64,000 bases of DNA, from assembly GCA_020226215.1 (NCBI GenBank), contig CM035230.1:24533883-24597882 (forward strand). Reading direction: 5' to 3'. This DNA is from Sindora glabra. Its lineage: Eukaryota > Streptophyta > Magnoliopsida > Fabales > Fabaceae. Below are positions 34,072-46,600 of this stretch, in pieces (position 1 is the first letter of the stretch; the number at the start of each line of letters is the position of its first letter). Below the pieces are notes generated by a model. The model did no database searches and was not told the DNA's origin. It saw nothing but the letters and a program-made list of their open reading frames with translations. The translations under genes were made by a program, and so were the position numbers.

Positions 34072-34989
34072 ATGTTCAAATCCAACAGAATGACTAGTAA
34101 AACCATTATTGCCTACTTAAACAAAGGTGACAAGTTAAATGAGGACAATTGGGACATATGGCATTGGAAAATATCATACATACTAGAAGAACGAGATGCT
34201 TTAGAAGCCTTAAATCATGTGATGATAAAATCGAAACTTGAAAATTCTGCTCAGCACAGAAGAGATGCTAAAGCATTTAATGTTTGGAAGAAGAAAAACA
34301 GCATCGCACGTATTACACTTTTAAGTGCGATGACAGATGACCTCATGTGCGAATATGAGGGTTACCCGGCTGTTCAGGGCATGTGGATTGCCTTGAAAGA
34401 GAAATTTGGTGGTACTTCAACAACTAAATTAAGGAGACTCACAATTGAATTTAACACATATAAACTTTGGCCGAACGCTCCGATGAAACAACATTTAAGA
34501 GAAATGTCAAATATGATACATGAGCTCAAGTCTGCAGGCCACGCACTTTCTGATGAGCAGCAAGTGCAAGCAGTAATTAGATCATTACCCGCCAGTTGGG
34601 AACACATGATGGTGAACTTGACCCATAATGAAAGCATTGTCACATTTGATGATGTGGTGAGACATTTGGAATTGGAAGATGAATGTCTGGAGGCTTACAG
34701 ATCCTCTGGACAAGCAAATATAGCAGAGGGAGCTGGTCCCTTTCACTCCAAGCCCAAATCAAAGAAAGGTAGGATGTTGCAAAGTCCAGACCAAATGTTA
34801 ATAGCAAAAGGACCTTCAAGAAAAAGAAGGGAAAGCGTGGTGGGAAGAATGTTGATCTCAAGAAGATCAAATGCTTTGCATGTCAAAAGAAAGGTCATTT
34901 TGCTTGAGATTGCACTCAGCAAAACGATCAAAATAAGGTATCTCTGGACACTAAAATTGAAAAATTTTCATCCAGTACTATTTTTCTAA
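34072..34989 (+). pseudogene. Copia gag (DUF4219/UBN2-type) with frameshift and broken zinc knuckle
   Basis: Gag forms the capsid-like particle and binds element RNA. The N-terminal 'LNEDNWDIWHWKISYILEE' and the following 'AYEGYPAVQGMWIALKEKF'-like region ('YEGYPAVQGMWIALKEKFGG'), with 'MKQHLREMSNMIHEL' and 'VQAVIRSLPASWEHM', match the UBN2 gag fold of plant copia elements. The frame is open to about codon 233; after that the true frame continues one base off (frame change between about 34765 and 34775). There the CCHC knuckle reads CFACQKKGHFA-stop-DC at 34872-34913, with TGA at 34905 in place of an arginine codon. The remainder of the listed frame is out of register. Confidence 0.85.
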
Positions 34990-35345
34990 CAGAATCTCAT
35001 CTTTTGTAAATTTTAGATTCAGGTGCCACAAATCACATGAGTAAGGATCAAGGATCCCACATCAAGTATCATCAAATGCTAAGTCAAAGAAGATGGCTTT
35101 ATGTTGGCAACAATGCAAGGATCGAGGTCAAAGAAATTAGAACATGCAAATTGGATTTGCATGGAGGATGAACCTTAATCTTACATGATGTACTTTTTGT
35201 ACATAATATTCGACGAAACTTAGTTTCTATTTGTTCCTTTCTAAAGTTTGGTTTTTTTGTTAATTTTCATGATAATATTTTTAAAATTTTATGGATAATA
35301 TATTTTACGGTTCTGGTTTTATTTCTGATGGCCTTGTCATTTAGA
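34990..35345 (+). pseudogene. Copia protease remnant
   Basis: The aspartic-protease motif 'LDSGATNHMSK' is at 35013-35045, in the same shifted frame as the zinc knuckle. It is preceded by TAA (35007) where a tryptophan is usual, and another TGA lies at 35169. 'LILHDVLFVHNIRRNLVS' is the typical copia 'VLYVPxxxxNLxS' region. Protease would cleave the Gag-Pol polyprotein. The frame returns to that of integrase before 35407. Confidence 0.8.
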
Positions 35346-35406
35346 CATTGTTGATGGTATTACTTATGATTGCTTTACTGCTTCTACTTCAAATTCAAAT
35401 GTTGAT

Positions 35407-36537
35407 ATGAATGTTTGGCATGCTAGACTAGGACATATAAATCAAAATAGGATGATTAAGCTAGCAAAAGATGGATTGCTAGGTACAAATTCAAAGTTAG
35501 AAATGTCCTTATGTGAACACTATCTAACTGGTAAAGTAACTAGAAAACCATTTGGAATAGGGACTAGGGTTGAAACTCTATTACAACTAATTCACTCTGA
35601 CATGTGTGGTCCTTTAAGTGTGCGGGCAAGACATGAAGCTTGGTATTTCATCACTTTCATTGATGATTACTCACGTTATGGTTATATCTATTTGATTTTA
35701 CATAAGTCAGAAGCATTAGAATTTTTTAGATAATACTTAAATGAAGTGGAAAATCAAATGGATAGAAAAGTAAAAATACTTAGAACTGACCATGGACATG
35801 AATATTTATCAGAACAATTCAAAGAGCTCTATGAAGAGAAGGGGATAATGAGACAATTGACAATTCCTTACACTCCACAACAAAATGGAGTAGCTGAAAG
35901 AAGGAACTGAATACTTTTAGACATGGTTAGGTCAATGATGGCACAGGAAAATATACTTTTTTCATATTGGGGAGATGCTTTATTAACAGTCACTTTCATT
36001 CTTAATCGGGTACTCTCAAAATCAGTTACATCTACACCCTATGAACTATGGACAAAACATAAACCTAATTTAAGTTTTCTCAGACCATGGGGGTCTATTA
36101 CGTATGTGCATGATACTTCTCATAAATATGGAAAATTAGGTCTATAAGGGAAGAAATGTATCTTTATCAAATACTCAGAACAGTCTAAGGGTTACGTCTT
36201 CATTGGTGAAAATGAGGATGGTACTGTGATAGAACTTGAATCAAGGGATGCCACATTTTTGGAGAATGAATTTCCTAGCAGAGGAGAGATTGATCGCACT
36301 ATATCATTTTATGAGACACAAGATCAAGTGGATAATAATGAGAATTATCCATTTTATCTAAGTGGGAGCTTTCAAGAAATGCCTACCGATCCAAGTGAAA
36401 GTTCGAAAAGAATGAATGAGAACCCTGTATTGAAATACGATGCGATACAGAATGCCCCACTATGGAAAAGTAAAAAAGGAAATATACTTAAAAAATGCTT
36501 TTTTATTAAGGGATCAGCTTTTATGATTACTCCTTAA
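35407..36537 (+). pseudogene. Copia integrase with in-frame stops
   Basis: Integrase inserts the cDNA into the host chromosome. The N-terminal part is 'WHARLGHINQNRMIKLA...CEHY'. The second Cys of the zinc-binding CxxC has become Tyr. The catalytic D,D35E triad is present: Asp in 'HSDMCGP' (35599), Asp in 'RTDHGHEYL' (35788) and Glu in 'NGVAERRN' (35896), with 35 residues between the last two. 'PRPWGSITYV'-like and 'GKKCIFIKYSEQSKGY' motifs follow in the C-terminal domain. Stops interrupt at 35731, 35908, 36145 and 36535, several explained by CAA or CGA becoming TAA or TGA. Confidence 0.88.
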
Positions 36538-36540
36538 GAC

Positions 36541-38112
36541 AGCGAAAAGCCAAGAACTGTTCAAGAGGCTTTCACTTGTCCTGCTAAGGAACATTGGAAG
36601 AAAGCAATGAAGGAAGAGATGAATTCAATGAAAACCAACTAAGTTTGAAAACTGGTTAATCTACCATCTGGCCAAAAGGCAATAGGGAACAAGTGCGTTC
36701 TTAAAATCAAAAGCAAATCAAATGGTTCAAAAGAAAAATACAAGACTCGATTAGTTGCAAAGGGGTACACACAATAAGAAGGAATAGATTATGAGAATAC
36801 ATTCTCTCTTGTTATATGTTTTAATTCAATTAGATTGCTCCTAGCCATAATAGCAAACCTAAATTTAGAATTACATCAAATGGATGTAAAAATCACCTTT
36901 TTGTATGGAGAACTAAATGAAGAATTCTACATGGAACAACTAGTAGGTTTCATCCAAAAGGGAGACAAAAATAAGGTTTGTAAACTTCAACTGTCTATTT
37001 ATGGACTAAAACAATCATCTAGACAATGGTATTTGAGGTTTCACCAAGCAATAACTTCATTCGACTTCAAAATGATTGAGGAAGACTATTGTGTTTACAT
37101 TAAGTGGTATGAAGGTAATTTAGTGATATTATCCCTTTACATGGATGATATACTATTGGCTGGGAATAACTTGAAATCGACCATAGCTATTAAGGAATGG
37201 CTATCCATGAATTTCGAGATGAAGGATATAGGTGAAGCAGATTACATTTTTGGAGTCAAAATCTTTAGGGATTGCTCCAAGAAACATGTTTTACTTTCTC
37301 AAGAAAACTACATACGTAATTGTCTTCAAAAGTTCAATATAAAAGATTGCAAACCCATAGATACCCCTGTTAACAAGAGCGAACCATTGAGTAAGGAAAT
37401 GTGCCCTCAAAGTGATTTTGAACAAAAGTTAATGGAAAGAGTTTCTTATTTTAGTGCAGTTGGTAGTCTTATGTATGCGATGATATGTACTCGATTTGAT
37501 ATTTATCATGCGGTCGGACTCGTAAGTAGATACCAATCAAACCCTGGACAGAAACATTGGAAAGTTGTCAAGAAAATACTAAGATATCTAAAAGGAACGG
37601 CTGATTACGTACTTTGTTATCAAGGAGACAACCTGTGCTTAGTTGGATATTCTGATGTGGATTGGGCAGGAGACTTGGATGAGCAAAAATCCACATCAAG
37701 ATACTTATTCTTGCTAAACAATGGCGCCATATCATGCTGAAGCAAGAAGCAGACATGTATTGCTTTATCAATAATGGAAGCTGAGTTTGTAGCATGTTTT
37801 GTAACAGTACAAGAAGCTATATGGTTGAAAAGATTCATGGAGCATCTGGGGATTTGTGGCAAAAGCTTAAACCCCATCTTAATACATTGTGACAGTCAGG
37901 CAGCCATCGCTTATATAAAGGATCTAAAGTACCATAGCAAAACTAAGCATATAGATATCAAGTATCATTTTGTTAGAAATGCCATAGTAGAGAAAAATGT
38001 CACCATACAATATATTTCTATGCATAAAATGATAGCAGATCCTTTTACTAAGGCTATATCTAGGGATGTGTATGTTGAACATGTAAAATCTTTTGGTATG
38101 CATAGAATATAA
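36541..38112 (+). pseudogene. Copia reverse transcriptase and RNase H with in-frame stops
   Basis: The RVT_2-type RT begins near 'HWKKAMKEEMNSM' (36590). It contains 'LELHQMDVKITFLYGELNEE' and the catalytic 'LYMDDILLAG' (YMDD at 37138-37149). Then 'GSLMYAMICTRFDIYHAVG' and 'VKKILRYLKGT' lead into RNase H: 'GYSDVDWAGD' (37642-37671), 'MEAEFVA', 'HCDSQAAIAY' (Asp at 37891) and 'HIDIKYHFVR', ending at TAA 38110-38112. In-frame stops are at 36640, 36646, 36775 and 37738. The frame is otherwise continuous with integrase, so point nonsense changes, not indels, inactivate this part. Confidence 0.92.
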
Positions 38113-39204
38113 TTGAAAATTTTTATGAATAAAATTTGTTCTATTCTATTATTTGTTATAATACGTGTTTGAGTATACAGATGTCTAGTATGTATGTCAT
38201 ATAGGTTATTTAGGTTGGTTCTCTCACACAAGCAACTACCTCCAACATTCAGGAGGAGTGGGCGGAGATGAGACAAGTGTTCACTAATACAATAAATTAT
38301 TTTTTGGTTAAGAAGTAACAAAATAAAATAAAATACATCACCTCGACAAAAAGAAACAAAGGAAAGTCGAGATGAGATTTAAAATACAATATGGATCGAC
38401 TTGTGGATTATCCCACCTTCCACGATACCTTAGCTAAACAATGAATTCTTCAAAATTGACGTCAAAAGAAGTCAAACAGTGTAAAAGAATTCAAGTTAGG
38501 TATTGTGTATACCTTAACTAAAATCTATATAGTGTTAATAATAAAATTGACATACACTCTTATGTTACAAGAGAAACACCATAACATGTGATTTATATCA
38601 CATGTGCAATATAATCGCAAACGAGAAACGAGTGAAAGATCCTTGGTTCATTACTGTGTGAGTCTTAAAAAAGAATAATTCTTTTCCTGAATACCCTTTA
38701 ACTTTGATAATATCATAAAGAAATGATATAGTGCTCACTATCTTAGTATACATCTAATAATCATGACAAATATGGTCTAAAAGATGAATGCTAGAAAATC
38801 AATTGTTTCAAATTGAAATGATATACGGGTGAAAGAAAGATTTCCTAACATATACATGATTATACTGGTGTCTGAGAGATGTCCATTATAAAGTTAAATA
38901 TGGTAACATCATAAATGTGGACACTACGTATATATGAGTGACAATCTGAGCTTGAAATAAAAGCTCGAGAGGGATCAAGTTCGAAATATGAAAAATGTAT
39001 ATGGGCAAATCTAGGGCATTCGAGGCATGTTACAAATAAATAAAAGATGAGGTTGCTTTGTGCTAGTCCTATAAGGATTCCTAGTACAAGAACATCCAAG
39101 ATGACATCTCGCCCACGCAGTCACGACAATGCACCAAGTATGAAAACACGAAGAGAGATAAAAATTATATGATATGGCTCATCCTATTATGTGTGAGTGG
39201 AAGA
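38113..39204 (+). other. Long 3' non-coding tail of copia element 1
   Basis: 1.1 kb between the RNase H stop and the 3' LTR. It ends in a purine-rich 'GTGAGTGGAAGA' that can serve as the polypurine tract for plus-strand priming. A GC-richer phrase 'CAGGAGGAGTGGGCGGAGAT' lies at 38250. A 79-codon antisense frame at 38860-39099 has no recognisable domain. Confidence 0.6.
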
Positions 39205-39615
39205 TGATGAATGTGGGACACCCATAATGTGGCCCACATGAAAGGTTATCATCCTTGACCTTTCAAGTTATATTATTTCAAGAAGAAATATAACCTTTCA
39301 ATATGAAAGGACATGATCTAATAGAAGACTTCTATAAATAAAATAAAGTTTCATATCAGAAAGCTACTGAAATTTTTGTCAGATAACTCACATAATGCAA
39401 TTAATTCTCTAAGTTTGTGTGGTGATGCATCTGTTATGGAAACGCAACCCGGAGTTCCAACTGGTGATTCTTGATTTTCGTGTGGGTACATGAATCAGTG
39501 TTCGTGAGTACGTGTTCGTGCAGTACAGAAAACATCCAAGTGATATATAGCATCAGATCGATCAAGGAAACTAAGTATGTATCCGCTGTGTGTTAATACT
39601 GTATAAATTCCTTCA
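39205..39615 (+). repeat. 3' LTR of copia element 1
   Basis: Same length and ends as the 5' LTR (TGATGAATGTGG...AAATTCCTTCA). It is followed by the CAATT target duplication at 39616-39620. Confidence 0.92.
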
Positions 39616-39620
39616 CAATT

Positions 39621-40180
39621 AAACAACAATATACAAAATTTAAATATTATATAATCAAAGATATGTTTTAACTAAATTTAAATGGCTAAAAATCTACCAC
39701 ACTTATATTAAAACTTGATTCCCTCGTCAGTCATATTTTAAGTGTATGTGTTTATCAATTTTTTTTATCACAACATACTTTGAATATTCCATATTAGTAT
39801 ATATTATTTGATTATTTGATTTGAATTTACAATAATCTTTTCTCAATATTTTATTAAATAAAATTTTAAATTTAAATTTAAATATAGTATTATTTTATGT
39901 TCAATAGAGGTTTGTATAGATTTTAAAATTAAATGAGATGTTTATGTAATTTCGCTAAAACTCAAGGATTAATAATAATATATTTCTCTCTAAATGTATT
40001 TTTCACATTTTTGAAGTTCTAGTAATGTTTAAGAATACATTTTTTCCTCATTTTTTATATTTTATTTTGATGAATAATCATTCTCAAAATTGGTTTCTCC
40101 AAACTTGGTTTATCTGGAAAATCTCACTTCTCCAAATTTCGCTGGAATTCTGAATTTCAAAACATTAGAGCTTAGATTAG
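39621..40180. repeat. Flank resembling 54295-54450
   Basis: 40010-40170 aligns with 54295-54450: 'ttctagtaatgtttaagaat', 'ttattttgatgaataat', 'aaaattggtttctc' and 'ggaattct(g/a)aatttcaaaa'. With 30980-31310 matching 54000-54290, this shows that copia element 1 and other DNA separate two halves of one duplicated block. No gene. Confidence 0.6.
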
Positions 40181-40189
40181 GCGGGACTG

Positions 40190-40480
40190 TACGGTGCAAC
40201 TATTAGCCACCAAACTTGTAATATTATCATGTCATTATACTTGTTTAAAAAATTCATAACAACATAATTAATCAAATAAAACATTTAATTATATTATTAA
40301 GCTAGCGATTGATGTTAATTTTAAAATTTTGTGCAAAAGGTTCAATGCCAATTTTACTTTGAAAATTGATGGAGATAAAATCCATCAACCTTAAAGTTAA
40401 AAAAAAAATTCTATATTTTTTAGTCAATATATATTACAAGTTTTTATATGACATTTCATTTATGATAACCAATATTCCAA
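40190..40480. repeat. Interspersed repeat B, copy 3
   Basis: Matches 9095-9400 and 10440-10770 through 'gaaaattgatggagataaaa', 'tgacatttcatttatgata' and 'ttatacttg(t/a)tt'. No ORF. Confidence 0.5.
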
Positions 40481-40959
40481 AATCTTTATTCTAAGATAAA
40501 AAAACATTAGAAAAATTACTTATAAATTTAAGTGATAAGTTTTTTTAAAAAATTACTTAAAGATTACCAATCTATTGCAATACAGATTGAAAAAGAATAG
40601 TTTTGATGAGCTTTTTTTTTACTGTTGAGTAAAAAAGAAAGTAAGGTATTATTTTCTTTGGGTATTATCATAAGAGTATTTTCTTATTAAAAAATATTTA
40701 GTTTGAACCATAATTACTAAATGTAATAATTTAGGGACCTTATTAATTTAGAAAAAAAATAAGCCATCACTTCACAACCATAATAGAGAGGTTCATAATT
40801 AAATAAAATTTTGCATTATTATAATTTGTTCTTCTTAAATGTTGAAATATATCATGTTTTATGTTATGTTCTTTTATTATTATAGCACTAATTATTGTAA
40901 TTTTTAGTGAAGACATACATGTAATATATCACTCATTTATTCATGTACAAACCATTAGA

Positions 40960-42300
40960 AAATTTTTATTAAAAAATTTCTTGATAACATAATAAATTCT
41001 TTTCCTCATACCTAATCCAGCTTTTGCCTTTTTGCTTTCCTAAAATGCATGTACGACTGCTTTGGTAGGGCAGTCCAGTGGCATTCGATTTTATTTTTCT
41101 ATTTAGTGCATTACAACTATTTCGGAATGGCAAGTCTTTTTTTCCATTAAATATGAATTTACAACTAAGAAAGACTGGAGGCTTCATGCAAACTAAGAAA
41201 AAGCAATTCCAAGCCCAATAATTATGATTTCACACTTGCGCGGAACGGCTATGCTTTTTCATGTAGAAATGCCATCAACTCCGAAAAATGAGATTTCAAA
41301 TTGGATTTCAAATAGAAATTATAAATTGTCATTAAATATAAAATAATGTAATAAATTTATAAAATTCAATTCATTAAATATAAATGACTTTAAACTTAAT
41401 TTTGAATTTCAATTTTTATGTTTATAACATTTTTGTTTTTTACGTGCATGTTTGTGGAAGCTGGTAGCTAGAGATTCTTGTCAAATAACTACCTGTAAAA
41501 TATTTTTTTTATATTTTTCAGAACATAAAGAAAATTCCATAAATCAATGCATTTACACCCCTTTTGCTAGTCTTCATAATTGTGACAGCAGCTGGTTTTA
41601 TTTGTTTTTTTATTATTTTCTTCTTGAGAGTTTAATTGAAGCTGGCTTGCCATTTACAGTAAAGAGTCTTTATTCCCTTTCGATACATACTTCTGTATTT
41701 GTTTTCCACTCAATTTCCTAGTTCTTACGAATTACTCTTGGAATAAATTGCACATGTGATGCATCGTTGATAAGATGGTGTAAATTTATACTAGCAAATT
41801 AATGATCCAAACTTATCGAATAAAAAAAATCTTATAATAATTATATTTTAAAATAATCTCTAGCTCTCATTTTATTCGTGTATCAAATGATGTAAATTTA
41901 CATCATTTTAAAAATGATACACAGTAGTGATCCTTTGTTTTGTTATAAGTGTTGATTTTTATCGCACAGTTTTTGCTTTTCTAAAATATAATAGTGAGGG
42001 ATTTACAATTCACTCCATGTTCAGGCATCCACTTGCATTATTATTAAGAGCTCTAGTAAAAATACTTTAAATTTTGGGGGGTTTACTAGTATACGAATTT
42101 TTTTTTTCCTAACTAGTGCGTTACAACTAATTATGAATGACAAGTTTTTTCGTAAATTAATTAATTTTGGGGTTTAATAGTATTCGATTTTATTTTTCTA
42201 GCTTTCCATGGAAAAATATAAAAATTTTATATATTAGCCTCTTCATAAAAGCTGTGCATGCCTAAATTATTATGACTTATTTTCTCTTCCCGCGTTGATT
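40960..42300. repeat. Non-coding repeat unit, copy after copia element 1
   Basis: Starts with the island (CTTTTGCCTTTTTGCTTTCC at 41020, then 'TGCTTTGGTAGGGCAGTCCA'). The blocks 'ttacaactaagaaagactgg', 'gcgcggaacggctatgc', 'gaagctggtagctagagatt', 'cagtaaagagtctttattcc' and 'caggcatccacttgcatta' follow. They match 290-1260 and 54640-55110. The 89-codon frame at 41452-41721 is not conserved in the paralogues. Confidence 0.6.
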
Positions 42301-43239
42301 CAGTAAAAGATTAAGTATTTGTTTCATTTATTTACTCGTATCTGTTTGTTTTTGTTAGAAAAATAATTAAATTTTTATTACCAAATGTAAATCATTATTT
42401 GAGATGCGATTATTGAAAAGAAAATTAATGCATTAGTGAAGGATCAAAGATTCCGTCGGTATTGGGGGTACTCAGAGTAACTTTGGTTTAAGATTTAATT
42501 TTGATTCAATGACAATATCGATGAGTTCTAACTATCATCCACTCAAATATTACAACATTGTTGAAAATATTCATAAAATTATCTTGCCCTTGGTAAAAAT
42601 TCTGAGTTACAATAACCTTTTTTAAATGATATGTCATCTTCTTATTTATTGATAGTATTAAAAATTTTATATTGATAATGGATCAAATTTAAATTTTTTA
42701 ATTTAATTTGAATTATAAAAAGATAAATACACTACAACAAATTCATATCTATACCACAAATTATGCCATAAAAATTCAATCATGGTAATTTTATCTTTTG
42801 ACATGGAAATAAAAAGATTCAAATAAATGTACAAAAAAATTTTACTTGTGATAAAATATTACTTATACCATGAATTAAACTATAGGAATACATTCCCTTA
42901 TAGTAAAGTATTACTTGTATTATGAAAAAAATTTACACATATCAAAAGCTAGAGATATACATTCTCTGTGGTAAAGTATTACTTCAGGTGAAGTATTACT
43001 TGTGTGATAGATAATTCTATGGATAAAGTTATAAATAAATGTATCATTCTTGTAGCAAATATATGTATAATAAATCACCAAATTGATTGAATTTTCTTCC
43101 TAAAATTTCAAAGGATAAAATAAAAATTGAAAAGATAAATATATACTACTTATAAGGGCCCATTTGGTGAAGTTAGTGAGTCATGCATCATAGTCCAATC
43201 GATTAAAGCGGAAAGTAAACTAGTGATATTATTATATAT

Positions 43240-44470
43240 TTTCTAAAAATATATTATAATAATATTAAAATATTAAATTATTATGTAATAATAAATTTTA
43301 TATTCATCACTATAATATTAAGAAAACTTTTATTAAATTGACAATAATAATTATATACAATTATACATAATTTAATAACAATTAAATCATTATGTTAAAT
43401 AATATTTTAGCAAATTATATTTAAGGGTGTGGTATATATAAAATAGTCTAAAATTCCATTTTGATCCCTCATTAATTTTACTTATGTCAATTTTGTTTCT
43501 CATAAATTTTTCCATCAACTTTGCCACTTATGAATAATTTGATTAATTTATTCTATCCATTAGTTTTTTTTATTGATTGATAATGACTTAATAGATAGAA
43601 TGATAAAAATAAGATATAAACAATATATGACATATGAAAATAATACTAAAAATTTGTGAGATGCCGAATGATTTAATTTATATTTGTAAGGGAACAAAAT
43701 AAGTAGTATAAATAAAAATTAAAAGTAAATAAAGTTATAGTAATTTAAATATTAATTTATAATTAAAATTTAAATATGCATAATGATTTAAAATTGTGAT
43801 TTCTATTGGTATTTATTTGATATAATTCAGAAGAAATTTTTCAAAAATAATAAAAATTTCTTAAAAGATGTGAAGGAATTTACTATTATACTGTAACAAC
43901 TTAATTAGCAATAATTATAGGAAAAATATATTATCTTGGAATTTATTTTATGTTGTAATAATTTAATTTTGTATGTTGTATTCATACACATGCAAAAAAA
44001 TTTACATATAGGTATGATTTGCAAATTTGTGTATGTATAGAAGTTTTAATAATTAATTATGATTTGAAATATTTTATTTCCAAGATAATATATCCTTTAA
44101 AATTTATATTTAAATTTTATTGAAAATCAATATCAATCATTGCAAATTAATTCTTTTAATTTTTCTTTTTGCAATAAGTTCTTCACAAATGTAACTTATA
44201 TTGATTAGTAACTTACAATTTCTATATCAATTTCACCCATTACATATTATTTATCTATTATTTTAGTCATTTGTTTCTATAGTTGTTAATCCATTAACAA
44301 GAATATTAATGGAGGAATGAAATTGAATAATTTATTATTCATGAGAGATAAAATTGATATAAGATATTTGTGAGGGATAAATTTGATACAAGCAAAATTA
44401 AGGACATTACAAATGAATTTTATTCTACAAAAATTAATTTTTAAAATAAAGTTATAAACATTACAATAAA
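43240..44470. repeat. Internal CACTA block, copy 1 (partner 45770-46600)
   Basis: Shared phrases: 'atgtaataataaatttt(a/g)(t/c)attcatcac', 'aatttaataa', 'agcaaattatat', 'tataaaatagt', 'gagggataaatttgat/gaaagataaatttgat' and 'caagcaaaattag/aagcaaaattag'. The second copy lacks some of the interior, so it is a partial tandem duplication. Confidence 0.65.
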
Positions 44471-45000
44471 TTAACATTTGTGCTATGAATTTTGCTACGA
44501 AAATTCAAAAATCATGGCAATTTTATCATTTGCTACAAGAACAAAAAAATTCAAACAAATATCCAAAAAATTTAAAAATTTATGCCACAGGAAAATTTTA
44601 CCTATGGCAAAATATTACTTATGTTATGAATAAAGCTACGGGAACATAATTTTCATAGCAAAGTATCACTTGTACTATAAAAAAAATTTATCCGTGGTAA
44701 AATATCACTTGTGCCGTAAAACTAAGTCACGGGAATACATTCTTCATAGCAAAGTATTACTTGTGCCATAGAAAAACTTTACTTGTGGCAAAATATCACT
44801 TGTGTCACAAATTAAGTTATGAAAACATATTTTGTATGGCAAAGTATCACTTGTGCCATAAATTAAATTACAAGTATATATTTTTTGTGACAAAATATTA
44901 CTTATTCTATCCTATAAGTTAGAAAATTTTATCTATAACAAAATATTACTTATGCCATGAATTGATTCTATGAATAAAATCATAATCAAATATATCATTT
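44460..45000. repeat. Internal array of CACTA subterminal motifs
   Basis: About nine degenerate repeats of the form 'ttgtg(g/c)caaa(g/a)tatcacttgtgcca' spaced roughly 45-60 bases. They resemble the left subterminal region at 42740-43080. Their position in the middle of the element suggests a former element end that is now internal. Confidence 0.65.
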
Positions 45001-45769
45001 TTGGTAGCTATATATATAAAAAATATTATTTATAATAAGTGCAACATGTTGCAATATAGTAGACAATAAAAAATATAAATATTTATGTATTATGAATGTT
45101 TAGCAAATAACTAATTTATTAATTGATCAACTGATTAGCCATATTAATCAAAACAAAAAAGTTATAGAACTTAAGTTGATTCATAAAATATATATAAAAA
45201 GATAAAACTACCCATAAATTATATAGTTATATACTTTTATTAATTTTTTCAAAATAATTGAAATAGGAGTTAAATCCTAAACCTTAAGATATGTAAGAAA
45301 AGATTCAATTGTTAAGCTCCTAGGTATTTTTATTTACATATATACCAAATTTAATATTTATTAGTATGCAACTTTTTTTCTTAAATAATAAATAATTATT
45401 TAACTTTCCATCAATTAAATTTATGTAATAAAATTAATATACATCAATAAAATAAATATTATAATATATTAAAGATTGTATTAAATAATTATTCAATAAA
45501 TTTAAATTCTATACATATTAAAATTAAAAATTAATAGGGTTTATATTTACATATATATAATACATACATATATAAAATTCTTTTCAATCCATTATTCAGT
45601 CTAATTTTTAAAATATCAATTAAATAAAAAAATCATTCAAGATATATAATATTATAAAAATTTATTTTTTATTGCATCACATTATTCTTAAAAAATGTGT
45701 TAACAAAAAAGATATATATATTATGAAAATACTAAAATTATTATATTATATAAAATAGTATAATTTATG

Positions 45770-46600
45770 AGATAAGTTAAAATAAGTTTTATTATAGAAA
45801 TATGTAATAATAAATTTTGCATTCATCACTGTAATATTAACAAAATTTTTATTAAAAAATTGAAAATAATAGTTATGTAAAATTATGTATAATTTAATAA
45901 TAATAAAATTAATATATTGAAAAATTTTAAGCAAATTATATATAAGAGAGTGATAAATATAAAATAGTATAAATTTTCATTTTCTTCCTTTATTAATTCC
46001 AATTGCATTAATTTCATTTCTCACATATATTTTGTAGCAATTTCTTTCCCTCTAAATAATAATTTAATTAATTTAGTATATTCCTTTATAATTTTATTGA
46101 TAGGTTAATGACTTTATAAATGGAAGAATAAAAATCAAATATAAATTACATATGAGAGAAAAAATTAATACAAGAATTTGTAAAGGTTTGAATGATTTAA
46201 CTTATATTTGTGAATAATAAAAATATGTATTATTAATAAAATTAAAATTCAATAATTTATAATAATTTAAAATTTAATTTATAATTAAAATTTAAATATA
46301 CATAATAGTTTAAAGTTATGATTTGTATGTATATTTATTTCACATAATTTAACCTTTATTGAAGGTGTTTTAGAAAATAAAAAAAATTGCTTCAAAGATG
46401 TAAAAATTTTACTTTTATTTTGTAATAACTCAATTAATAATATTAATAAAAAATATTAATAAAAGGATAAAATTAACTAATTAATTAGTTATGAAAGATA
46501 AATTTGATTTAAGCAAAATTAGTAACGAAACAAATAAAAATTTAGTTTATTAAAAATAATTTTTAAAATAAAATTATAAAATATTTTAGTATTAGTGTAT
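45770..46600. repeat. Internal CACTA block, copy 2
   Basis: Diverged duplicate of 43240-44470; see that entry. Frames here (for example minus 45746-45934) are low-complexity and not genes. Confidence 0.6.

Larger units (their letters stand above)
31426..39615 (+). mobile_element. Ty1/copia LTR retrotransposon, complete in structure but inactivated
   Basis: 8190 bp with two 411-bp LTRs, a 5-bp target duplication, an initiator-Met-tRNA primer site, and remains in order of gag, protease, integrase, reverse transcriptase and RNase H. That order, with integrase before RT, defines copia. The leader is unusually long (31837-34071), as is the 3' tail (38113-39204). The pol frame carries eight in-frame stops, and two compensating frame changes surround the protease region. 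By eye the LTRs differ at about 35 of 411 aligned positions, mostly transitions and without indels, so this is an old insertion. It could not move on its own. Confidence 0.93.

Noticed and set aside
34374..34931. Minus-strand ORFs opposite gag
   Set aside because: They are shadows of the real gag coding strand.
37965..38321. 118-codon minus-strand ORF opposite the RNase H end
   Set aside because: It is antisense to a confident RNase H domain and shows no domain of its own.
44460..45000. CRISPR-like regular repeats
   Set aside because: The repeats are degenerate, have irregular spacing and lie inside a plant CACTA element; they are subterminal transposase-binding-type motifs.
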